A stretch of DNA of 5,516 nucleotides from Candidatus Melainabacteria bacterium (GTDB lineage: Bacteria; Cyanobacteriota; Vampirovibrionia; LMEP-6097): NCBI GenBank assembly GCA_028817775.1, contig JAPPOW010000220.1, forward strand, positions 1 to 5,516, written 5' to 3'. Positions within the stretch are counted from its first letter, which is position 1; the number at the start of each line of letters is the position of its first letter. This document shows positions 1 to 5,516 of this stretch, piece after piece. The translations under genes were made by a program, and so were the position numbers. The notes below the pieces were generated by a model. It searched no databases, had not been told where the DNA came from, and saw only the letters and a list, made by a program, of their open reading frames with translations.

Positions 1-3000
1 TTGAGGAAGAGCAGCGGCAAGAAGAAGAAGAGCTCCGCAGAGCTGAAGAAGCAGCTCGTGCTTTGCAAGATGAAGCAAGTGATAGCTTTGCCTATACAGC
101 TCCAGGGATTAAACCCAAACCAGGTGAACCAGGTAGTCCTGAAAATCCAATCAGCCATGAACCAGATCCAAACCCCTTTATTGGGCTAGGAGCAGATGAA
201 ACAGATGGGTTTACAAGTGATTCAAGTCCCGAGAGTCCTTTTGGTATAAATCCTGAAGCTTTAGATGGTCTTGAGGAAACTAGAGACGCGCAAGCCAAAG
301 CCAATGAAGAAGTTTTAAGCCAATTAGATACAGAATTAGATCAAAACCAGGGTCAAAGAGATACTGGTCGCAAAAAAGCTAGAAGAGTAGAAGCTGAAGC
401 AGCAGGGCGTGAAGCAATAGCTTCAATTATCGGCAATGCAAGATTGCAAGCCGGTCAAGTAAGTATCAGTTCTGAGACTGGAATGCAAACCGTATCAGAA
501 GCTAGAGAGCAAGCCTTAGAAGATAGAGTTAGAACAGAACTAAGGTCAGAACAAGCAGAATTATTATTAGAACATGGCGATAGAGGTAGAGGACTCTTTG
601 GCACAGGTAAAGATGAAGCTGCCTATGCAGCCCTTGCCCTAATGCAAGGAGAAACAGTTGAAGCTGATATCCCAGCAAGTGCTTTGATACCAGAACTTAT
701 TGATGAAGAATTAACAGCAGATCCAAGCTTAAGCCCTGAACAAAGAGCTCAAGAATTTAGGGAGAATCTTGGTACTAGCTTTGTATCAACTCAAGAAAGA
801 CTTAGAGAATCACAAGCTAGCCTTGAAACCATGCGCGCTGAACTTAATGACCCTAGTACTAGTCTTACTAGAAGGGAAGAGCTAACTGACCAAATGCTAG
901 CGACAAGAGTAGAACAAGAAAAATTAACGATGAGGGCTGAAACCCTGAGTCAAGTTCACTCCAGAGTAACTAAGCTAATCAATGCTGGCAATATAGATGA
1001 GGTACTTAAAATACAAGACGATTCAGCTGGTGCACTTGTAGGGCTAAACTTCAATCAAGACAATAGAACGGAAATTCTAGCTAGAGGTTTGGATATTAGC
1101 GCTAATCCAGCAGAGCTGCAAGCTTATAGAGAAAGCTTAGGATCTACAATTCAAACTGCTCAGACTAATTTAGATAGAGCCAGTACCGTACAAGAACGCA
1201 ATAGGTTAGCCAGACAATTTGAACTTCACGACCAATTAACTCAAGCCCTCGATCAAGCTGACCATCAAACTGCATTAACTGCAATCACCGACGAGCATGG
1301 CTATACTATTAACCCTCTGGATCCACCAGGAGCTAATAAACCAGCCCCTCTAGATATTGCAACTAGAGCTTTAAGCCAAACAACTGTCGAGAGAGCAAGA
1401 ACCCAAATAGCAGAATTAGAGACAGAAATAAAAAGTGACCGAGATTCTTTTCTAGACTTTGATAGGACTGCTGCTGAAGAACAAGCAAAATATCAAGGTG
1501 AATTAGCAGCCATAGATCAAGAAATTGAAACTATTGAAGCACGGCCAGTGCCTACAATGAATATCGGTATCAAAGGCACTCATATAATAGAAGACCAACA
1601 AGTATTAAGGAAAAAAAATGAAGACCTGATAGCTGCTCATAAACGCAGAGCAGATCTTATTAGCAAACGTGAAGCAGAATTAGAAGAAGACCGCAAAGCA
1701 AGAGCTGAACTTCTCAGTGAAAGAACAGAGAGCTTGGTTAGATTTGAACAAGCAAGAGAGCTGATGTCCAAGGGAGACTATGCTGCTGCACTTCAAGTTG
1801 CAAATAGTCAAGCCCAAGAAAGAAACGAAGATTTTCATTTAACTCTAAATATAGAAGATCGAACTGGTTTCCCTGACAGAAGCGGTTTGAGACCAGAAGC
1901 GCAAGCCGCTCATGAACACAGAGACGATGTTAATGCCACTCTTACATTAAGCCAAGAACAATTCAGAACAAGACAAGGGCAACTAGAATTACTTAGAGAA
2001 GAAATCGCCAGCCCTCGAACCCCTGAAGCAATTAGAGCAGCTAGGATTGCACAATATGAGACTCTGAGTTTAGAAACAGAAGCTCAAGCAAGAGCACTAG
2101 ATCAGGGTCTGCAGTATCAAGCTCGCCTTACAGAGCTAGTTGAAAGTGGACAATATGATGAAGTCATCAGACTCAAAAATGGTGAAGCAAGCTTTGAAAG
2201 CCAAGCTCAGTATGGTGAAAGACCTAATAGCCTTTATCAAAGAGTTAATGAGACCCAGATGCAACTGACAAGGGCAGAAGCTGAAGTAGATGCAAGAAGA
2301 TTGTTCCACGAAGCTATAAGCCTTGGTGAAGATCTTAAAACAATGCAAGAAGGACTAAAAGCTGAAGGTTTGGCTTCTTTAAAAACATCTAAAACTGCAG
2401 CTCTTTTATCCTATAGCGGATGGCATGTGAGAGCTACAACTTTTGAAGATGCCAAAAATGAATTAAGTGCTAGTAACATACTACAAACAAAACATACTCG
2501 CTTAGAAAGAGCTAGGCAAAAAGCATTAGGAGAACTAGGGACAGGACAATACCATCAAGCTAGAACAACCTTACGCCAGGCAATGAGAGAAGTTATATTA
2601 GCTAAACAAGAAACAAAGGCAAAGCTCAGCAAGCACTTTAGCTCAACAGCTGGAGAAGCTGAAAGAAGAATAGATGCTAGTTTTGAATCAGCCAAAAATA
2701 CCATAGCAGGTGCCGGCACAGCATACCTCGTTATGAGTTCAGGAGGAGCAGCCTTACCTTTGTTAATGGCAGGTGGTGTTGGTATGGGTTCTAGTTACGC
2801 TATGGATCTTGGTTACTCTTATGGCGACAAAAAAGATTTAGGCAAAGCAGTCGACTACGCTAATTCCAAAATTGGACAGAACGCCAAAACAGTTGGTCTA
2901 TCTATGGCAAGTACCCTAACAGGAATGGGGAGCAGTAAACTTGCAATCAGTGCACTCAAAAATCCATGGGCAAAAGCTGCACTCAGCCGTCTTGCTCCCA

Positions 3001-5516
3001 AAGCCCAAGAACTTTTGAGTGCCGGTTTGGTTAAATCTGCTGCAGGGCTAGGGGAAGCTTTACCTGGAGCAATCGATGATATCAGTAGCAGAGTAGCCCA
3101 GAGGGCAGAATTAAGCGAAAGTCTTAAAGCTAGAGGTTACAGCCAAGTAGAAATAGATGCTGAAATTAAAAAATACAAACTTGACAATGATTCAATTACA
3201 GAATTTGCAATGATTAATTTTGGCTCAAGTCTCGCTTCGAGTGTAACAGGTACTAGTAACAATGGAACAAGACCACTTGCTTCAACTCTTATACGAGAAG
3301 GATTAGGGGAATTGACGGGTCTCACAATTGCCGGAGTAGAAACATCTCTTACAGTTGATCCAGATTCTCCAGAATATATCGATACACTAGTTAACAATAT
3401 CGCAGGCTCCGGTATCAACAGAGCACTTGGTGCTTCAGCAGTACGAGATCTAAATCAACGTAGACCAGAACTAAAAATTGAAGTTGATGAAAGTTTAGAC
3501 CCTGATACACCTGCTCAAACGAGAATTGAAGTTGATGCTAATGGCAAAGAAAGAGCAATCATTGCTATGCATCCTAGTTATAGACAAAGATTAATCGACG
3601 CTGACCCAGCAGCCTTGCAAGGTATATCAGCAGATCTGCAAAGAGCAATAGATCAAAGCCGTTCTCAAAGACCTGAGACTGAGAATTTAAGCCCAGAAGA
3701 AGCAAGTCTTAGAGCAAGTGAAACTTTATTTGAAGAAGAATATCACGCACAGCAGGAAGCCAGAGTAGATCCAATCAAGCGTGGTTGGACTGGCAGGCGC
3801 CAAAAAGATCCTAATTCTCCAACTGGCTATAAAACAATGTCAGAAGGTGAATATAACTCTAGGCGTTCACTTGGAGAATTTGAAGCAGAGCAATATGGGC
3901 AAGTCAAAGCGAGAGAAGCCTTGCTCGCTGATGCAAGAGCACGCGGAGACCAGCAAACTGTAACAAGATTAGAAAGCGAAATTGCTGAGAGCAGAAGAAC
4001 TTACGACGAAAGAAGAACCATACTACAAGACCATATCAATAACGGACGTTGGGAAGCAGCTCTAAGTTTTGCTAAAGCTAATGGTATTACTGAAGCAGAT
4101 TTACAGAATTATAGAGCTGATTATGAGCATAATACAAAAGCTGATAGACCGAGTTTCCGACAACGGAGTAATAGTATAATAGATAACTTTGAAGCAGCAT
4201 TAAATGAAGGTAAGGTTGAAACAGCTCAACAGACCCTTGATAACCCTGCAACGCTAGAGCAAAATCTAGAGACATTAACTGAACTACAAACCTTCGCTGA
4301 AGCATTTGAATTAGACACAACAACAGTTGACCGAGAAATACGTAGACGGAACTTACTTACTGATAATCTTGATAGTAGAGTAAAACAACTTTTAGAAACA
4401 AGGCCCAATAATGAAACTGAAATTCAATTACGTCAAATACTGCTGGACAACTCCCCAGAAAACCCTAATGCTAGGCTACGAGAAGTTTTGTTAGATACTT
4501 CAACAGATGCAACAAAGTCTAATTTACGAGAAGCTTTGTTAAATACTTCAACAGATGGAGACAATACTAGACTCAGAGAAATTCTCCTCAACAACAAAAA
4601 CCTCTCTTCTGATGAAACAAAAATAAGAGATGGTTTGCTAGATTCTGATAGAAGAATCCAAAAACTTGCCGAAAGAGCGTTATTACAATCAGCCGAAGAG
4701 AAAAGAGAAACAGCTTTGAGGATACTAAAAGGTGATCAAGCTGTCGCTAAACAAATAATAGATATTCAAAAACTGTTAATTGCCAATGGAGGAGGCCTAA
4801 TTTTTGAATTAGAAGCCACTGAAAGAGTCCGCAAGAGGCTTGACTCTATAAAGTTATTGAAAGATGAACGCGGACAAGATCTTGACATCAAGAATGACTC
4901 TGATGTACACAACCTATTTACTGACAGCTACAATACTGCTTCTATAAAGGCTTTGGAAACCAGGTTAAAACAAAGAGCACAAGATGCAAAAAATGCAGAA
5001 ATTCGGGATCTCAAGGAAAAAGCCAAAAAGGCTGAAGATGAAGGAGATAAAGCTGAAGCCAAAAAATATAGAAAGAAAGCAGCTGACAAACAAAATTCAA
5101 ACTCAAACAGAGATTATATTGGAGATTTACATGAGTTTAGAACTAGCTTAGCTCTAGAACAAGCATTAGAAAGTAAGTTAATAAAAAGCTTTATCACAGC
5201 TGAAAATGTCTCTGGTAGATCAGGCCCAGCAGGCTCAACAGGCTTAGATGCTTTGGGCATCGACACCGTCATCGTACTAGATGGTGAACATGTCACTGTT
5301 GCACAAGTAAAATCCTCACCAGGTGGCGTAGAGGCAAACTACAGAGACCAAAAACCCTACTACGACATGAAGAAAGGTAAAAGACATCTAATTACCAGAC
5401 AGGACAACAATGCATTTGACGCAAGTGGCAAAAGCCTGACCGACTTGAAAGGAATTCTCTTAAGTCCAAGGGAATTAATTGTGCCTGCAAGCTCTCTAGC
5501 TACTAAACCCATTAGA
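1..5516 (+). CDS. Giant multidomain protein, partial at both ends; putative toxin-like effector with protease-like and nuclease-like modules
   Basis: One reading frame, with codons starting at base 3, stays open for 1838 codons to the last base; bases 1-2 finish a codon begun upstream. Neither start nor stop lies in the window. Reading order is charged helix, Pro-rich linker, annexin-like segment, coiled coil with TPR-like hairpins, Gly/Ala-rich hydrophobic segments, E-E-x-x-H zincin-like region, hairpins, a 16-residue tandem repeat, charged helices and a PD-(D/E)XK-like domain. Codon choice is uniform throughout (AGA, GAA, CAA, GCT/GCA), so the frame looks like one gene rather than joined pieces. 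It contains no Cys and four Trp (residues 807, 989, 1262, 1350). I recognise no named family for the full length. The order of modules resembles polymorphic toxins, where a long stalk precedes a C-terminal enzymatic domain; that is inference. Alternatives are a phage tape-measure-like protein or a giant surface protein. Confidence is high for the coding call and modest for function. Confidence 0.96.
3..83 (+). other. Charged helix, end of an upstream coiled coil
   Basis: Residues 1-27 are almost entirely Glu, Arg, Gln and Ala (beginning EEEQRQEEEELRRAEEAARA), a composition typical of a single charged alpha helix or coiled coil. Since it begins at the window edge, the helix probably extends upstream. 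No enzymatic motif is visible. The purine-rich DNA also leaves a TTG-started 62-codon frame open here, which is a shadow. Confidence 0.6.
84..272 (+). other. Pro/Gly/Asp/Ser-rich disordered linker
   Basis: Residues 28-90 contain KPKPGEPGSPENP, EPDPNPF and SDSSPESPFG, dense in Pro, Gly, Asp, Ser and Asn with few aliphatic residues. This looks like an extended, acidic, disordered spacer between the upstream charged helix and the downstream helical body. No repeat unit or sorting motif was found in it. Confidence 0.6.
273..542 (+). other. Helical segment rich in Glu, Gln, Arg and Ala
   Basis: Residues 91-180 carry long runs of helix-forming charged residues (for example around GRKKARRVEAEAAGREA near residues 122-138), broken by a short beta-like turn near residues 153-164 (AGQVSISSETGM). 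It is probably an amphipathic helix or short coiled coil leading into the annexin-like segment. Nothing enzymatic is visible. Confidence 0.45.
543..782 (+). other. Possible annexin-like helical repeat
   Basis: Residues 195-211 read RGRGLFGTGKDEAAYAA, and residues 244-260 read SPEQRAQEFRENLGTSF. Annexin repeats combine a G-x-G-T-D-E loop, a helix, and then a stretch like 'R..i...y...yG..L'. Bacterial giant proteins often carry divergent copies of the form 'G-L-G-T-D-E-x-A-x-x-x-A-L'. Here the loop is G-T-G-K-D-E, with one inserted residue and a Lys, and the gap between the two parts (about 32 residues) is longer than usual. If real, it would be a Ca2+/membrane-associated or purely structural helical repeat. 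The match is by eye only; an unrelated helical hairpin is equally possible. Confidence 0.3.
783..2699 (+). other. Long coiled-coil stalk with interspersed TPR-like helical hairpins
   Basis: Residues 261-899 are mostly uninterrupted heptad-like Glu/Gln/Arg/Ala/Leu helices, for example TQIAELETEIKSDRD near residue 465 and SKREAELEEDRKARAELLSE near 557. At intervals a helix ends in 'L-x-x-x-G-x-[YI]-x-x-[AV]-[LI]' and a loop rich in Asn, Asp, Gly and Pro follows before the next helix. The hairpin turns fall at Gly329 (LINAGNIDEVLKI), near Asp420 (degenerate), Gly591 (LMSKGDYAAALQV), Gly716 (LVESGQYDEVIRL), Gly775 (weaker) and Gly848 (LGTGQYHQARTTL). TPR-type helix pairs use the same turn, but the units are too far apart (roughly 60-170 residues) for a classical tandem TPR array. 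A short beta-like insert occurs near residues 516-527. The likely role is an extended scaffold or stalk; no catalytic motif was seen. Confidence 0.65.
1611..1618 (+). other. A8 homopolymer tract within the coding frame
   Basis: The codons read AGG AAA AAA AAT GAA. One extra A, or a -1 slip by ribosome or polymerase, would bring TGA at 1619-1621 into frame immediately after the tract and truncate the protein there, near residue 540. In the sequence as given the frame is intact across the tract. It may simply reflect Lys/Asn-rich coding, but it is the longest homopolymer noticed and the most likely point for slippage or for an assembly indel. Confidence 0.4.
2700..3452 (+). other. Gly/Ala-rich hydrophobic region, possible membrane-active or pre-toxin domain
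   Basis: Residues 900-1150 differ sharply from the charged stalk. Segment 1 (900-937) is AGAGTAYLVMSSGGAALPLL followed by a Gly/Met/Val run, long enough for one or two membrane spans or a glycine-zipper hairpin. Segment 2 (about 961-1025) is a string of small and aliphatic residues with few charges (MASTLTGMGSSKLAISAL, then LLSAGLVKSAAGLGEALPG). Segment 3 (1073-1150) holds EGLGELTGLTIAGVETSLT followed by an acidic loop and NNIAGSGINRALGA. Polymorphic toxins and contact-dependent effectors commonly have such a Gly-rich region just before the enzymatic part, where it is thought to serve membrane passage or form a pre-toxin domain. A charged helix (near residues 1030-1065) separates segments 2 and 3. 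Whether it spans a membrane cannot be judged from sequence alone. Confidence 0.5.
3465..3920 (+). other. Putative zincin-like metallopeptidase domain (E-E-x-x-H)
   Basis: Residues 1155-1194 look like beta strands followed by a helix (KIEVDESL, RIEVDANGKERAIIAMHP). Residues 1241-1250 read TLFEEEYHAQ, giving Glu1244-Glu1245-x-x-His1248. About 45 residues on, residues 1291-1297 read GEFEAEQ (Glu1292, Glu1294). Several zincin-like toxin domains replace the first His of HExxH with Glu, giving 'l-x-E-E-x-x-H-x-x-Q' on one helix and 'E-x-E-A' on the next; this layout matches. The expected roles are metal ligands Glu1244, His1248 and a distal Glu, with Glu1245 catalytic. Its position between the hydrophobic region and the nuclease-like end would suit either self-processing or a second warhead, both inferences. 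Against it, the first canonical His is absent and the rest of the fold cannot be verified by eye. Confidence 0.42.
3921..4376 (+). other. Second cluster of TPR-like helical hairpins
   Basis: Three hairpins follow the zincin-like region at shorter spacing than in the N-terminal stalk. They are LLADARARGDQQTVTRLESE (turn Gly1315), LQDHINNGRWEAALSFAKA (turn Gly1348, 33 residues later, close to the 34-residue TPR period) and FEAALNEGKVETAQQTLDN (turn Gly1403). Each has the form helix-Gly-x-x-x-x-Ala-helix seen at Gly591 and Gly716, so the protein reuses the unit on both sides of its hydrophobic middle. This suggests a scaffold or protein-binding surface. No catalytic residues were recognised. Confidence 0.5.
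4377..4688 (+). repeat. In-frame 48-bp (16-residue) tandem repeat, about 5-6 units
   Basis: The core is L-R-E-[VAI]-L-L-[DN]-x-S-x-[DE] plus a polar loop. Unit starts (the Leu or equivalent of the core) lie at 4380 (VKQLLE, divergent), 4428 (LRQILLDNS), 4476 (LREVLLDTSTD), 4524 (LREALLNTSTD) and 4572 (LREILLNN). The spacing is exactly 48 bases between these. A looser copy starts at 4623 (IRDGLLD, 51 bases on), and decay continues to about 4688. Bases 4476-4509 and 4524-4557 differ at only 3 of 34 positions, so that pair is a recent duplication. At protein level it looks like short helices capped by Thr/Ser/Asp turns, a solenoid-like stack. Copy number is likely to vary between strains. Confidence 0.85.
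4689..5108 (+). other. Charged helical region before the C-terminal domain
   Basis: Residues 1563-1702 are predicted helical by composition. The stretch near residues 1655-1698 is very rich in Lys, Ala and Glu, and includes KKAEDEGDKAEAKKYRKKA, a further TPR-like hairpin with its turn at Gly1681. Residues 1590-1604 (KLLIANGGGLIFELE) form a short hydrophobic interruption. The end is an Asn/Ser-rich linker (KQNSNSNRD) that marks the boundary with the nuclease-like domain. Confidence 0.5.
5109..5516 (+). other. Putative PD-(D/E)XK (restriction-endonuclease-like) nuclease domain
   Basis: An initial helix carries Glu1711 (YIGDLHEFRTSLAL). A Gly/Ser-rich loop (GRSGPAGSTGLDALG) leads into strand GIDTVIVLDG with Asp1754. 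The next strand is HVTVAQVKSS, giving Gln1768-x-Lys1770. This E...D...(E/Q)-x-K order, with 'G-x-D-x-x-x-x' followed by 'x-x-Q-V-K-S-S', is the core of the PD-(D/E)XK fold; Q-x-K variants are common among Holliday-junction-resolvase-like and toxin nucleases. A Tyr/Lys-rich helix (YRDQKPYYDMKKGKRH) and a further strand follow, as the fold requires. The expected role is metal-dependent cleavage of DNA or possibly RNA. Its location at the far end of a giant protein, after an Asn/Ser linker, is where a toxin warhead would sit. The frame is still open at the window edge, so more protein follows. An inactive or binding-only version cannot be excluded. Confidence 0.55.

Noticed and set aside
1..189. 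TTG-started 62-codon + strand frame at the window's left edge
   Set aside because: It overlaps the giant frame, is Lys-rich only because the DNA is purine-rich there, and has no ribosome-binding site context in the window. It is a shadow.
591..614. Walker A-like G-L-F-G-T-G-K-D
   Set aside because: It has G-x-x-x-x-G-K but Asp in place of the required Ser/Thr, is not preceded by a hydrophobic strand, and has no Walker B partner nearby. It fits an annexin-type loop better.
1846..1890. EF-hand-like calcium loop around NIEDRTGFPDRSG
   Set aside because: The spacing of acidic residues does not match the 12-residue EF-hand loop, and the terminal Glu and flanking helices are missing.
1773..2180. 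Classical tandem TPR domain
   Set aside because: The hairpin turns at Gly591 and Gly716 look TPR-like but are 125 residues apart with coiled coil between, not a 34-residue tandem array.
783..3452. Phage tape-measure protein
   Set aside because: Long coiled coil plus a hydrophobic middle fits a tape measure, but the downstream hairpins, 16-residue repeat and nuclease-like end are not typical, and no phage genes are visible. It remains a minor alternative.
4377..4688. CRISPR-like or regulatory direct repeats
   Set aside because: The 48-base units are contiguous, in frame, and conserved at protein level with no unique spacers, so they are a coding tandem repeat.
92..5296. Several 60-93 codon minus-strand frames (92-304, 2136-2348, 3137-3418, 4087-4323, 4226-4408, 5114-5296) and one + strand frame at 3781-3963
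   Set aside because: All lie inside the giant gene in other frames, have unnatural compositions (Ser/Leu/Phe/Tyr-rich on the minus strand as complements of Glu/Arg/Gln codons), and show no recognisable domain.

Overview
The whole 5516-base window is the interior of one giant protein-coding gene on the + strand. The frame whose codons begin at position 3 is open from the first base to the last: 1838 complete codons, no stop, and neither a true start nor a true end in the window. A start-to-stop ORF search therefore reports only small out-of-frame shadows. Residue numbers used here count the codon at 3-5 as residue 1, so residue n begins at base 3n. There is no intergenic DNA, so there is no promoter, terminator, RNA gene or second gene to annotate.

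Layout of the protein: an acidic/basic helix (3-83), a Pro/Gly/Asp/Ser-rich linker (84-272), helices (273-542), a short segment resembling bacterial annexin-type repeats (543-782), and about 1.9 kb of coiled coil punctuated by short TPR-like helical hairpins (783-2699). Next come three Gly/Ala-rich hydrophobic segments (2700-3452) and a region with an E-E-x-x-H motif and a distal E-x-E, as in zincin-like metallopeptidase domains of bacterial toxins (3465-3920). More helical hairpins follow (3921-4376), then a tandem 16-residue (48-bp) repeat (4377-4688) and charged helices (4689-5108). Last is a domain with the E...D...Q-x-K signature of PD-(D/E)XK nucleases (5109-5516), which runs to the window edge.

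The protein has no cysteine in 1838 residues, is rich in Glu, Gln, Ala and Arg, and has only four Trp. A long repetitive helical stalk, a Gly-rich hydrophobic middle, a protease-like module and a distal nuclease-like module together suggest a very large exported, polymorphic-toxin-like effector. That function is inferred from architecture; I do not recognise a named gene.

Organism: bacterial coding style (intronless, standard code with TGG for Trp and no in-frame TGA), AT-leaning by eye, with AGA as the dominant Arg codon and GAA, CAA and GCT/GCA preferred. This fits an uncultivated lineage with giant genes, for example Vampirovibrionia/Melainabacteria, Margulisbacteria or Omnitrophota, but the sequence does not settle which.
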